Below are positions 19,004-27,444 of a stretch of DNA of 43,983 bases, piece by piece; the first letter of the stretch is position 1; every line of letters starts with the position of its first letter. The stretch is from Alienimonas chondri. GTDB lineage: Bacteria > Planctomycetota > Planctomycetia > Planctomycetales > Planctomycetaceae. The translations under genes and the position numbers were made by a program. The DNA lies in the NCBI RefSeq assembly GCF_013036045.1, contig NZ_WTPX01000025.1, forward strand, positions 1-43,983, given 5' to 3'. Under the pieces are notes generated by a model that saw only the letters and a list, made by a program, of their open reading frames with translations, was not told the DNA's origin and did no database searches.

Positions 19004-19066
19004 GGGGCGAATCGTCGGGGACTCGGAAATCTGTTGGACAATCTCGGCGTCAACGGCATCTATGAC

Positions 19067-19100
19067 GTAACGCCGAGGCTCCGCGGAGCCTCGGCGTTAC
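19067..19100. terminator. Perfect 34-bp palindrome between cytochrome genes
   Basis: gtaacgccgaggctccg at 19067-19083 is followed immediately by its exact complement at 19084-19100. It begins 13 bases after the DUF1549/DUF1553 stop on the minus strand and precedes the next gene by 63 bases. There is no U-tract on either side, so termination, processing or 3'-end protection are all possible. Confidence 0.65.
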
Positions 19101-19112
19101 GGGCGGGACTGA

Positions 19113-21665
19113 TCAGTGGTTGAACAGGAACTCGCGGCTGTTCAACACCGCCCAGAAGTAGTCTTCCAGCACGGCTTTGGGTTCTTCGCCCTCCGCGAGA
19201 GCCTCTTCCAACGCTTTCTTCTCCGCATCCGTCGGCTCGCGGGAGAGACAGCGGGCGGTGATTTCCGCCAGCACTTCGGCGGGTTCCATCGGCGGAATGT
19301 CCTCGGCGCCGTCCTGGCCCTTCTCGCCTTTCAACAGCGATTCGACGACCTTCCCACGTTGAACCTTGTCGTGCACCGTGCTGCCGTTGAGCAGGTGCAA
19401 CGCCTGGGCGAGGTTCGGATCGGTCCGCACTTCGCAGCTGCACACGGTTTCCCGTTTGGCGCGGCCGAAGGTGTCCAGGAAATAGGTGCTGGTGTTGCCG
19501 TCGGCGATCTCCACCGCCCGGCTGCCCAGCGGCAGACCGCGAAACTTCTCGGAGGTATCCGTGACCGCATTGATGCTGTCGAGCATCACTTCGGCCCGCA
19601 TCCGACGCAGCTTCGCGGAGGCGAAGTTGGCGGTGTCCGCGACGTTCGTCGGATTCGTCCGGGTCGCCAGTTGATAGGTGCGACTGGCGCAGATGTCCCG
19701 CACGAGCCCCTTCAGGTCGTAGCCGCTTTCGATAAACCGCTGGGCGAGCGCGTCCAGCAGCGCCTCGTTGGCGGGCGGGTTGGAGATCCGCACGTCGTCC
19801 ACCGGCTCCACGATTCCGCGGCCGGTGAAGTGCGCCCAGACCAGGTTGACGATATTCCGGGCGAAGTACGGGTTCTCCTCGGAGGTCAGCCACTCCGCCA
19901 GCACTTCGCGGCGGTCGCGTCCCTTGAAGCGTTCGTCGTTGGCGAAGTCCGGCTGCTCGCCGCCCAGGAACTTCGGATCCACATCCTTGTTCGTGACCGG
20001 GTGCTTCACGGAGCCGCTGTTGCGGTTGTAAACGATCCGCTCGCGGGGATCGTCGGAGTTCTTCGTGCTCACCTGAGCGAAGAACGAGGCGAACCCGTAG
20101 TAGTCGTCCATCGTCCACCGGTCGAACGGGTGGTTGTGACATTGGGCGCACTGAATCCGCATGCCCATGAACACCTGGGCGACGTTCTCCGCGGTCTTCA
20201 GCGTGTCGCGTTCGGTCCGGTAGTAGTTGGTGGCCGGGGTGTCGAACGTTCCGCCGCTGCTGGCGAGCAGTTCGCGAACCATCTGATCGACCGGCACGTT
20301 GCCGTCGATCTGCTCCTTGAGCCAACGGTGATACAGCACCGCTTCCTTGCCGGTCAGGACGTTGTTGTCCGTGCGGATCGTCAGCAGTTCGGCCCACTTC
20401 ATCACCCAGATGTCCGCGAACGCCGGCTTCTCCAGCAATTCGTCGACCAAGGCCTGACGCTTGGAGGGATCGGTGTTTTCGAGGAACTCCCGGGTGGCGT
20501 CGGCCGGCGGAACCACGCCGACGAGATCCAGATAGGCCCGGCGAACGAACTCCGCGTCGGTGCAAAGCTCGCTGGGCTTGATCCGCAGCGTGGCGAGCTT
20601 CGAATAGATCGCCTCGTCGATGTAGTTGGCGGGAGTTTTGTCCTCCGGCCATTCAAACTGCACGTTCTTCGGCAAAATGATGCTGGGCACGCCGACGGTA
20701 TGCACGTCGAACCGGGCCGTGATGAACGCTTCCGCGCCCCCGGTGCCGGTCACCGGACCGGCGGTGACGACGCCGGCGTCGTCGATCGGGGCGGTGATCG
20801 GGTTGTCCGTGTTAAAGGCGACGAGGTGCGTCACGTCGCGGTCGGTGCCGTCGGCGTAAGTGGCCACGGCGACCATCCGCTGGGTCGTACCTTCGCCCGT
20901 GAGGGCGAATTCCGGCGGGTACAGATCCAGGGAGACGCAGGCCGGCGGGGCGGTCGCCGGGTCGGCCCCGTCGTCCTTGGCGCCGTCGGCGATCCAGCTG
21001 AGGATCAGGTCCGCGTATTCACTGTCCGGCTCGAACAGTTTGCCGCCGGTGTGGGAGACGGCGCCGGTGCTCTTCTCGAATATCAGGCTGCGTTCGGGCA
21101 CGCCCAGGTTCAGCCGACGTCCGCTCTGCTCACGGGTCAGGCGGAAGTGATCGCCCGCCGGATCGAAGCCGAACAGGCTCAGGCGGAAGCCGTCTTTTCC
21201 GCGGGCCGCCCCGTGGCAGGAGCCGTTGTTGCACGCGGAGCGGGCGAACACCGGCATCACGTCGTTGCGGAAGCCGACCGGCGGGGTGACGCCGGACTCG
21301 ACCACCGTCAGCGGCACTTCGACCTTCTGGTCTTCGTACGTCACCGTCACGGAGGTGACGCCGTCGGCGGCGGGGTGATAGGTGAACCCGCCGTCCTCGC
21401 CGACGCTGGCTTTCGCGAAGCGATCGTCGGCGGCGACGAACTTCGCGTCGGCGGTGACGTCGCGCGTCGTGCCGTCCGACAGCGTCAGGACGGCGATCAC
21501 GCTCTGGCGATCGCGGGCGGTCGAGAGGTGCACCGCGGGCGGGTACACGTTCAACGCGACCGCGGTCGGCGCGGCGTTCGGATTCGGCGCCGAGGCCTCG
21601 GCATCGGGTCCGGCCGCGACCGGTCCGCTGGTCAGGAGAGCGGCAGCGAGGAGCAGAGGGGTCAT
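19113..21665 (-). CDS. Exported DUF1549/DUF1553 planctomycete cytochrome with two Ig-like domains
   Basis: The 850-residue protein has a signal peptide (about 1-19), an Ig-like (Big_2 type) domain at about 35-125, then CNNGSCH (Cys145, Cys150, His151), a CX4CH haem-like motif. A second Ig-like domain lies at about 243-330. DUF1549 (PSCyt2, about 347-555) contains the canonical CAQCH (Cys506, Cys509, His510) in IQCAQCHNHPFDRW. DUF1553 (PSD1, about 590-845) has NIVNLVWAHFTGRGIVEPVD and ends FLFNH. The families are planctomycete-rich, of unknown biochemical role, and act outside the cytoplasmic membrane. The start codon overlaps the stop of the PPC gene (TGATG at 21663-21667), so translation is probably coupled. 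Confidence 0.93.
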   Translation of the reverse strand: MTPLLLAAALLTSGPVAAGPDAEASAPNPNAAPTAVALNVYPPAVHLSTARDRQSVIAVLTLSDGTTRDVTADAKFVAADDRFAKASVGEDGGFTYHPAADGVTSVTVTYEDQKVEVPLTVVESGVTPPVGFRNDVMPVFARSACNNGSCHGAARGKDGFRLSLFGFDPAGDHFRLTREQSGRRLNLGVPERSLIFEKSTGAVSHTGGKLFEPDSEYADLILSWIADGAKDDGADPATAPPACVSLDLYPPEFALTGEGTTQRMVAVATYADGTDRDVTHLVAFNTDNPITAPIDDAGVVTAGPVTGTGGAEAFITARFDVHTVGVPSIILPKNVQFEWPEDKTPANYIDEAIYSKLATLRIKPSELCTDAEFVRRAYLDLVGVVPPADATREFLENTDPSKRQALVDELLEKPAFADIWVMKWAELLTIRTDNNVLTGKEAVLYHRWLKEQIDGNVPVDQMVRELLASSGGTFDTPATNYYRTERDTLKTAENVAQVFMGMRIQCAQCHNHPFDRWTMDDYYGFASFFAQVSTKNSDDPRERIVYNRNSGSVKHPVTNKDVDPKFLGGEQPDFANDERFKGRDRREVLAEWLTSEENPYFARNIVNLVWAHFTGRGIVEPVDDVRISNPPANEALLDALAQRFIESGYDLKGLVRDICASRTYQLATRTNPTNVADTANFASAKLRRMRAEVMLDSINAVTDTSEKFRGLPLGSRAVEIADGNTSTYFLDTFGRAKRETVCSCEVRTDPNLAQALHLLNGSTVHDKVQRGKVVESLLKGEKGQDGAEDIPPMEPAEVLAEITARCLSREPTDAEKKALEEALAEGEEPKAVLEDYFWAVLNSREFLFNH

Positions 21666-24412
21666 CAGTTGGTGTCTCCGTCGGCGGAGTCAGTGTCGGT
21701 CGGCAGGCCGGCGGCCTCACGGCGGAGGCGTTCCAGTCGGCTCAACGGTTTGGGTTTGGCGGGGGCTTCCGCCACTTTGGGCTCTTCCTTGGTCTCTTTC
21801 TTGGGCTCCGGCTTCTTGGGGGCCTCGTCGACCCGCAGGTCGGTGGTCCCCGCGGTGAAGACCCGGGCGCCGGCGCCCGGCTGGTCCTCGGCGATCGCCT
21901 TGCCGTCCTCGTCAACGTTCGGCAGCACGACCTCGGCGACAAGTCCCTTTCGGGTGCCGCGGGGGGCGTTCTCGGCGGCGCTGATCTCGAACACGAACGA
22001 TTCCATGTCGGAGGTCACCTGAACCGGCTCGCAGTTCAAGCCCTCCGGCAGACCCATCAGCGTGACGGTCGCCGTGCCTTGGAAGTCCGCGTTCTCCAGT
22101 TCGGCCGTGATCGCGGTCGACTGCGTCAGCTGCACGGCGCCCTTGGCGAGCTTCAGGGTGAACGGGGTCTCGGCGACCTCGATGTCCACCAGTTCGCTGG
22201 AGCACAGCCCGGTTCCGCCGCCGTAGGTCACGCCGTTGAGTTCGTTCGGCAAAGCGGCGAAGGCCAGCACGTAGAACGGGAACTCGCCCAGCGCCGCGTT
22301 GCTGTTGGCGTTCAGGGGATAGGTGGCGGTGTCCTCGCCCTTCTTGACGGTGCGTTGGTAATCGCAGCCGATGCCGGCGGTCCGCTGGGGGAACTCCATC
22401 TTGATCTCCCCGTCGAAGCCGTCGTCGCGATGCACCTTGATCTGCAAGTCGAGTTTGCCGTTGCGCACCAGCGGGGCGGCCGGCGGGAGAACCTCGATGG
22501 AGAACGGCAGCTTCTCCGTCACCGCGACGGCCACCTTGGGGGCCTCGACGACCCACAGGGAGCCTTGATTGTTGTAGCGGACGAGGTCCGCTTCGATCAG
22601 CGAGGAGGCGTACGCGGCCCGTTGGTCGGGGCCGGCGGAGACCATCTCCGGCTTGTCGGCGGCGAAGGCGCGGAGCTCGCTGAGCGTGCCGCCCAGCGGG
22701 GCGTCCTCGGCGGCGGTGAACAGCACCGGCCAGGTGGACTGGTTCGCCGGCACCGTCGGGGAGGTGATCGTCACGCCCTCGGGCAACTCGGCGGCGTTGA
22801 CGGCCAACTCGCCGCCCAGCCCGTCGCGGGAGACCGTCACCCGGGTGGCGAAGTGGCCGCCGCGGGGAATCACGACGCGCTGCCGGCCCTGTCCGTACCG
22901 CCCGTAGCGGGGGATCGAGAGCGTCGGCGTGCGGACGGGGGAGCTGATCTCGAACCGGTACACGAACCGCGGTCCGCCCTGCTCCAGGTGATCGCGGACC
23001 CGCACGGCGTACGTCCCGTCTTCGGGCAGGCTGAAGTCTTCCTGCGGATCCAGTCCGACGCGATCGCTGCCGCCTTTCAGGTACTTCCCGTCCCACTGCT
23101 GATAGAGGGCGAGTTCCGGGTCGATCGGGGAGCCGAGCCGCGTCCCGAAGATCGTGAATCGCAGCGACTGGCCTTTCCGGCCGGCGAAGACGAACCAGTC
23201 CTCGTCGCCCGGCTCTTCCAGGATGCCGTTGAAAGCGACGCCCTCGAACGCGTCCGGCTTGACGGCTTCGGCGGCCTTCTTGACGGCGCTTTCATCGCCG
23301 CCGTCGGCCTTCGCTTTCTCCTTCGCGGCTTCGACCGCAGCGAGGTACGTCGCGACGGCGGGATGCGCGGTGCCGGTATTCCGGTTGTCGTTCGGTTCGA
23401 CTTCCAGCACGTTCGGGAACGGCGACGCCCGGAACGGCAGGGCCGAGGGGCTCTTCGCGCCGGCTCGCTCCGCGTAGACCTGCCCGGTCTGGTCGCTGGT
23501 CTGCCCGGCGACCGGGGTGACGGTCTGTTCAAACGGCCCGGCGGGATCGCCGAGGAAGGTGACTTTCGTCGGCTCGCCGACCGGCCCGCCCGCGGGGTAC
23601 ACGGCATAGGGGCGGGGGAACGCGTCCGACCGCACGCCGACGTGCATCCGGTAGTAGGCCCGGCCGTTGCCCTTGAACTCCGCATCACGGATCCGCAGCA
23701 GGTAGGAACCTTTTTCCTCCGCGGCGAATCGCAACACCGGGTCGGCTTCGGTCAGCGGCGTGTCGTCGGAGGCGGCCAGCTCGCGGCCCTCCATGTCCAG
23801 CAACTCGATCGCGGGATCCCAGTTGTTGTTCTCGACGTTCGCCAACCGCATCCCCTCGACCTCGACGTTCAACGTTTGACCGGCGTCCAGATCGAGCAGG
23901 AAATGGTCCAGGTCTTCGTTGTCGATTCTGCCCAACACCGTCACGCCGCCGGCCTCTTCAAAGAGGTCGGCCGTCAGCGGTTGCGGGGTCTCCGGATCGC
24001 TGTTGGGGGCGTCCTCCGGATCGACCTCATCCACTTCCGGCAGAGCGCCGATATAGATCGTATGGAACGCCGTGAGTCCGTTGGCGCACCGCAGTTGCAC
24101 CACGTGCTCCCCGAGGCGGGCGTCCGGGGCGATCTTCACCGTGACGTTGACCTTGCGGTCGCCGCGCTTCTCGTCCGGCTCGATGGCCGTCACCTCGAAG
24201 GCGCTGGGCTCGTAGAACAGAACCTCAGCCGCGTCCTGCAGGCGATTGCCCTCGAAGGCGAAGGTCACCTCGGCCCCCTGTCGGGCACCGCGAGGCAGAA
24301 TGACGGAGAGTTCCGGGTCGGCGGCTGCGGCCGTACCGGCGGTGAAGGGGTTGGCGTCGGCGACCAGCAAGGTCACGGACAACGCCAGCAGCGCTGCGGA
24401 GCGGGCACGCAC
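21665..24412 (-). CDS. Exported PPC (pre-peptidase C-terminal) repeat protein
   Basis: The 915-residue protein has a GTG start and a signal peptide at about 1-27. It is built from beta-sandwich units. Two PPC-like domains are visible at about 150-255 (LDHFLLDLDAGQTLNVEVEG) and 390-500 (DEDWFVFAGRKGQSLRFTIF), each with the D-x-F/D-W-F core. Further Ig-like stretches follow to about 860, and the C-terminus is Lys/Pro/Glu-rich. No protease domain is present. It is encoded between the DUF1501 gene and the DUF1549/DUF1553 gene, an arrangement I recall as common in planctomycetes. A binding role at the cell surface or periplasm is inferred. Confidence 0.88.
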   Translation of the reverse strand: MRARSAALLALSVTLLVADANPFTAGTAAAADPELSVILPRGARQGAEVTFAFEGNRLQDAAEVLFYEPSAFEVTAIEPDEKRGDRKVNVTVKIAPDARLGEHVVQLRCANGLTAFHTIYIGALPEVDEVDPEDAPNSDPETPQPLTADLFEEAGGVTVLGRIDNEDLDHFLLDLDAGQTLNVEVEGMRLANVENNNWDPAIELLDMEGRELAASDDTPLTEADPVLRFAAEEKGSYLLRIRDAEFKGNGRAYYRMHVGVRSDAFPRPYAVYPAGGPVGEPTKVTFLGDPAGPFEQTVTPVAGQTSDQTGQVYAERAGAKSPSALPFRASPFPNVLEVEPNDNRNTGTAHPAVATYLAAVEAAKEKAKADGGDESAVKKAAEAVKPDAFEGVAFNGILEEPGDEDWFVFAGRKGQSLRFTIFGTRLGSPIDPELALYQQWDGKYLKGGSDRVGLDPQEDFSLPEDGTYAVRVRDHLEQGGPRFVYRFEISSPVRTPTLSIPRYGRYGQGRQRVVIPRGGHFATRVTVSRDGLGGELAVNAAELPEGVTITSPTVPANQSTWPVLFTAAEDAPLGGTLSELRAFAADKPEMVSAGPDQRAAYASSLIEADLVRYNNQGSLWVVEAPKVAVAVTEKLPFSIEVLPPAAPLVRNGKLDLQIKVHRDDGFDGEIKMEFPQRTAGIGCDYQRTVKKGEDTATYPLNANSNAALGEFPFYVLAFAALPNELNGVTYGGGTGLCSSELVDIEVAETPFTLKLAKGAVQLTQSTAITAELENADFQGTATVTLMGLPEGLNCEPVQVTSDMESFVFEISAAENAPRGTRKGLVAEVVLPNVDEDGKAIAEDQPGAGARVFTAGTTDLRVDEAPKKPEPKKETKEEPKVAEAPAKPKPLSRLERLRREAAGLPTDTDSADGDTN

Positions 24413-24451
24413 GGGGCGGCTCCCGGGCTTGGGGGAGAAACAAAAGGGGAT

Positions 24452-24484
24452 CGTTAGCCGTCCTCTTGAAGAGGACGGCTAACG
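24452..24484. terminator. Palindromic hairpin between DUF1501 and PPC genes
   Basis: Arms of 16 bases (cgttagccgtcctctt at 24452-24467 and its complement at 24469-24484) are separated by one base. It lies in the 100-base gap after the DUF1501 stop on the minus strand. Like the palindrome at 19067 it sits inside an apparent operon and has no U-tract. Confidence 0.6.
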
Positions 24485-24512
24485 CACGAAACAGAGGATC
24501 GCGACGCGAGAA

Positions 24513-25835
24513 CTAGGCGAGCAGCGCTTCGATGGGCGTGCCGCCGTCGACGATCTCGATCGGGCGACCGCCGGGGGACATCAGTTCCTTGCTGGCCCGA
24601 ATGCCGAGCCGGTCGTACACGGTGGCGGCCCAGTCCATCACGGTGACCGGATCGGTGTCCGGCTCGGACGCGGTCGCGTCGCTGCTGCCGTAGACGACGC
24701 CCCGTTTCAGGCCGCCGCCCGCCATCAGCACGCTGAACACCTTCGCCCAGTGGTCGCGGCCGGCGGTGTTGTTGATCTTCGGAGTCCGGCCGAACTCGGA
24801 GCCGACGCACACCAGCGTGCTGTCCAGCAGGCCGCGTTCGTCGAGATCGGAGATCAACGTGGACAGCGCCTGGTCCAGATCCGGGCCGCTCCGCTTGAAG
24901 CCGTCCGCGATCTTGTCGTGCATATCCCACCCGCCGTAGGTGAGGGTCACGAACTTGCTGCCGGCTTCGACCAACCGACGGGCCAGCAACATCCGGGCGC
25001 CGGCCTGGTTGCGGCCGTAGCGGTCGCGGGTCTTGGAGTCTTCCTTCTCCAGGTCGAACGCTTCGCGGGCCTTCGGGTTGCCGATCAGCCCGTAGGCCCG
25101 GTCGTAGAAGCTGCCGACGGCGTCGAGGCTATCGTCGCTCTCGGTGGAGGCGAAGTGGTCGTTGACGGCGTCCAGCAGGCGACGGCGCCGGGTGAACCGG
25201 GCGTCGTCCACGCCGTTCGGCAGGCTCAGGTCGCGGACCTTGAAGCCGTTCTGAGCCGGGTCGCCGCCGACGGTAAAGGGGGCGTAGCTGCTGGAGAGGT
25301 AGCCGGTGCCGGCGAACTCGTTCGGCTGGCCGGGCACGCAGATGTACTGCGGCAGGTTGTTCTTCGGCTCGAACTCGTGGGCGACCACGCTGCCCATCGA
25401 GGGGAACTTCAGCGCCGGGCTGGGCCGATACCCGGTGAACATGTTGTGCGTGCCGCGCTCGTGAGCGGCTTCGCCATGGGTGAAGCCCCGCATCACGACG
25501 CACTTGTCGGCGATCGCGGCGGTTTTGGGGAAGGTCGCCCCGAACTCGACGCCGGGCAGCTTGGTCTTCACGGTGCCCAGCGGGCCGCGGTACTCCGCGG
25601 GGGCCAGGGGCTTCGGATCCCAGCTTTCCTGCTGGGCCATGCCGCCGGGCAGGTAGATATAAATGACGCCCTTCGCGGGGCCCTCGACGGTCTCGAAGAA
25701 CGCCTGATCGGCGCGAGCCGCCTGCTGCATCCCGAGGAATCCGGGAAGCGTGAGCCCGAGACCTCCAATGGCGCCGACTTGCAGGAAGTCGCGGCGAGAC
25801 GGACCGGCGCACCGGCGTGCACGAGGAGAAGTCAT
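24513..25835 (-). CDS. Tat-exported DUF1501 family protein
   Basis: The 440-residue protein begins with a twin-arginine signal (SRRDFLQ at 13-19, then a hydrophobic GAIGGLGLTLPGFLG). The DUF1501 body follows: KGVIYIYLPGGMAQQESWDP, FTHGEAAHERGTHNMFTGY, VTLTYGGWDMHDKI, SEFGRTPKINNTAGRDHW and the C-terminal VMDWAATVYDRLGI. The family belongs to the alkaline-phosphatase/sulfatase-like superfamily and keeps Asp/His/Glu positions that could bind metals, but no activity has been established to my knowledge. Tat export implies folding in the cytoplasm, often with a cofactor. It is the first gene of the four-gene minus-strand run down to 16613, so the promoter should lie in the 354-base gap upstream. 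Confidence 0.93.
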   Translation of the reverse strand: MTSPRARRCAGPSRRDFLQVGAIGGLGLTLPGFLGMQQAARADQAFFETVEGPAKGVIYIYLPGGMAQQESWDPKPLAPAEYRGPLGTVKTKLPGVEFGATFPKTAAIADKCVVMRGFTHGEAAHERGTHNMFTGYRPSPALKFPSMGSVVAHEFEPKNNLPQYICVPGQPNEFAGTGYLSSSYAPFTVGGDPAQNGFKVRDLSLPNGVDDARFTRRRRLLDAVNDHFASTESDDSLDAVGSFYDRAYGLIGNPKAREAFDLEKEDSKTRDRYGRNQAGARMLLARRLVEAGSKFVTLTYGGWDMHDKIADGFKRSGPDLDQALSTLISDLDERGLLDSTLVCVGSEFGRTPKINNTAGRDHWAKVFSVLMAGGGLKRGVVYGSSDATASEPDTDPVTVMDWAATVYDRLGIRASKELMSPGGRPIEIVDGGTPIEALLA

Positions 25836-26189
25836 GTGGTTACTCCGTCGGGGGCGGGACCGGGCCGGCGAAGTGCACGACCGCGGTAGTGGAGGCGGGA
25901 AGCGAAGATTGACCGACGACGGCCATGACGACGACCCTGAACCGGGCTGGATGCCCCAGGCAGGGGGAACGCATCGCCAATCGCTGTTCTATTCAGCAGA
26001 ACGTCGCGTTGTGCGGTTGTCAAGCGCAACCCCGCGAAGTCTGCCGAAGACCGGTGTATTTACACGCCGGGCAGAAGAAACGTTCGTCACAAAATGCTGC
26101 GGGACGAAAACCGCCTCCGCGGCGCCGTGTTCCCCGCCTCTCCGTAGGCTTGGAACCCGTCTCTTTGCGAATCTTTGCAGACCCGGGCG
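25836..26189. other. Gene-free gap upstream of the DUF1501 run
   Basis: No credible coding region is seen in these 354 bases. The stretch around 25980-26100 is less GC-rich than its surroundings, as expected for a promoter region. On the minus strand a perfect TTGACA lies at 26023-26018, but no good -10 is found at 16-18 bases; the nearest AT-rich segment (tgaatag, 25996-25990) is 21 bases away. I therefore call it only a probable promoter region for the DUF1501 gene. Confidence 0.4.
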
Positions 26190-26561
26190 CTACGCGATCG
26201 CCGTTCCGTCCGGCACCCGTCGTTCCAGGCCGAGCAGCATCACGCCGCCCTCCGGAACCGCGCCCAGAACCAACACCTCGCTTTTGATCCCCGCGATCCG
26301 CTTCGGCGGGAAGTTGACGACCGCCGCGACCTGGCGGCCGACCAGCGCCTCCGCATTGTATCGATCGGTGATCTGGGCGGACGAGAGTCGTTCTCCCAGC
26401 GGCCCGAAATCGATCCGCAACACATAGGCCGGCTGACGAGCCTTCGGGTTCGGCGACGCGGACAGGATCGTGCCGACTCGCAGATCCAGCGCGGCGAATT
26501 GCTCGACCGAGGCCTCGGCCTTCGCGGGCGGTTCCGCGGTCGTCGCGCGTTCCGTCGTCAC
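26190..26561 (-). CDS. csaA: CsaA-like tRNA-binding domain protein
   Basis: The 123-residue protein is a single OB-fold EMAP-II-like tRNA-binding domain. FAALDLRVGTILSASPNPKA (about 22-41), LRIDFGPLGERLSSAQIT (48-65), VVNFPPKRIAGIKSEVLVLG (81-100) and the C-terminal VPDGTAI match CsaA, a dimeric protein with chaperone-like and tRNA-binding activity. The family is about 110 residues, so the first 18 residues are a small Ala/Glu-rich extension. The GTG start overlaps the glutathione peroxidase stop codon by four bases (GTGA, 26558-26561). This argues for translational coupling and rules out the longer open frame, which runs through the peroxidase gene. Confidence 0.9.
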   Translation of the reverse strand: MTTERATTAEPPAKAEASVEQFAALDLRVGTILSASPNPKARQPAYVLRIDFGPLGERLSSAQITDRYNAEALVGRQVAAVVNFPPKRIAGIKSEVLVLGAVPEGGVMLLGLERRVPDGTAIA

Positions 26562-27220
26562 TCGGCGGAGGCCGTCTCGGTGTCGGCGTCCGCGGCGGGA
26601 GCCTTCTCTTTGAGAGCCTGCCTGATGGCGGTGAGCATCTGCTTGCTGTCCGGGGAGACCTGCGACCGGAAGCGGCCGATCACTTTGCCGTCCCGGCCGA
26701 CGAGGAACTTTTCGAAGTTCCACTTCACGGGGCCGGCGTCATCGGTGGTGCCTTCCGCGGTCAGTTCTTCATACAGCGGGGAGGCGCCGTCGCCTTTGAC
26801 CTCGATCTTGCCCATCAGCGGGAACTCGACGCCGTAGTTCTTCTCGCAGAACGCGGCGATCTCCGCCGGGGCGCCGGGCTCCTGGCCGCCGAATTGATTG
26901 CAGGGGAAGCCGAGGATCACGAGGCCTTCGTCGCTATATCGCTCGTGCACCTTCTGCAGCGGCTTGTATTGTTTCGTGAAGCCGCACTGGCTGGCGACGT
27001 TCACGATCAGCACCACCTTGCCGCGATATTGCGCCAGATCGACCTCGGCTCCGTCGAGGTTTTGAACCGTATGATCCAGGACGGTATCGAGTTTTTGATC
27101 GGTATGCTGCGGGTCGGCGGCGGGGGCCGACTGCACGAAGACGGCGCCCGCGGCCGTCAGGCCGACGGCGCAAACGAGACCGGCGAACAGGGAACGGCGG
27201 GCGGCGGGACAGCAGAGCAC
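26558..27220 (-). CDS. Exported glutathione peroxidase family protein
   Basis: A thioredoxin-fold peroxidase that reduces hydroperoxides. The family blocks are present: VLIVNVASQCGFTKQY with the peroxidatic Cys79, LGFPCNQFGGQEPG with the catalytic Gln, and VKWNFEKFLVGRDG with the Trp-Asn pair. A second cysteine in FPCNQ fits thioredoxin-dependent types. It has an N-terminal hydrophobic segment (LFAGLVCAVGLTAAGAVFV) and an APAADP site, so it is probably secreted or membrane-anchored. I chose the GTG at 27220 directly before this signal. An in-frame ATG at 27367 would add 49 Arg/Pro-rich residues. About 20 acidic and Ala-rich residues extend the C-terminus. Confidence 0.9.
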   Translation of the reverse strand: MLCCPAARRSLFAGLVCAVGLTAAGAVFVQSAPAADPQHTDQKLDTVLDHTVQNLDGAEVDLAQYRGKVVLIVNVASQCGFTKQYKPLQKVHERYSDEGLVILGFPCNQFGGQEPGAPAEIAAFCEKNYGVEFPLMGKIEVKGDGASPLYEELTAEGTTDDAGPVKWNFEKFLVGRDGKVIGRFRSQVSPDSKQMLTAIRQALKEKAPAADADTETASAE

Positions 27221-27444
27221 GGGAGGCGCCTTCGGGTGGAATCTCGCGATGGCGTTGGGGAACGCGCAGCGAAAAAAAGGGGGCGGGAGCGACGTCCGTG
27301 CCGCATGCGAGGCGAACGCGGATCGGCGAACGGCCTCAAGAGGGGCGCTCAACGGATCGGCATGCACCGGCGGGTTCGGCTATCGTAGTCACTGTCCCCC
27401 GCCCGCGACAATCACCTGCCGTCCAAGGTACGCTGTGGGGCGGT

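Noticed and set aside
19116-24457. Very long plus-strand open frames (968 and 792 codons) opposite the cytochrome and PPC genes
   Set aside because: They are antisense shadows of GC-rich genes: composition is dominated by Arg, Gly, Val and His, no domain is recognisable, and the minus-strand frames contain clear families with signal peptides.
24513-25835. Calling the DUF1501 protein a sulfatase
   Set aside because: It lacks the sulfatase C-x-P-x-R formylglycine motif; the resemblance is at superfamily level only.
26018-26023. Perfect TTGACA on the minus strand as a strong promoter
   Set aside because: No acceptable -10 at 16-18 bases. Kept only as part of a probable promoter region.
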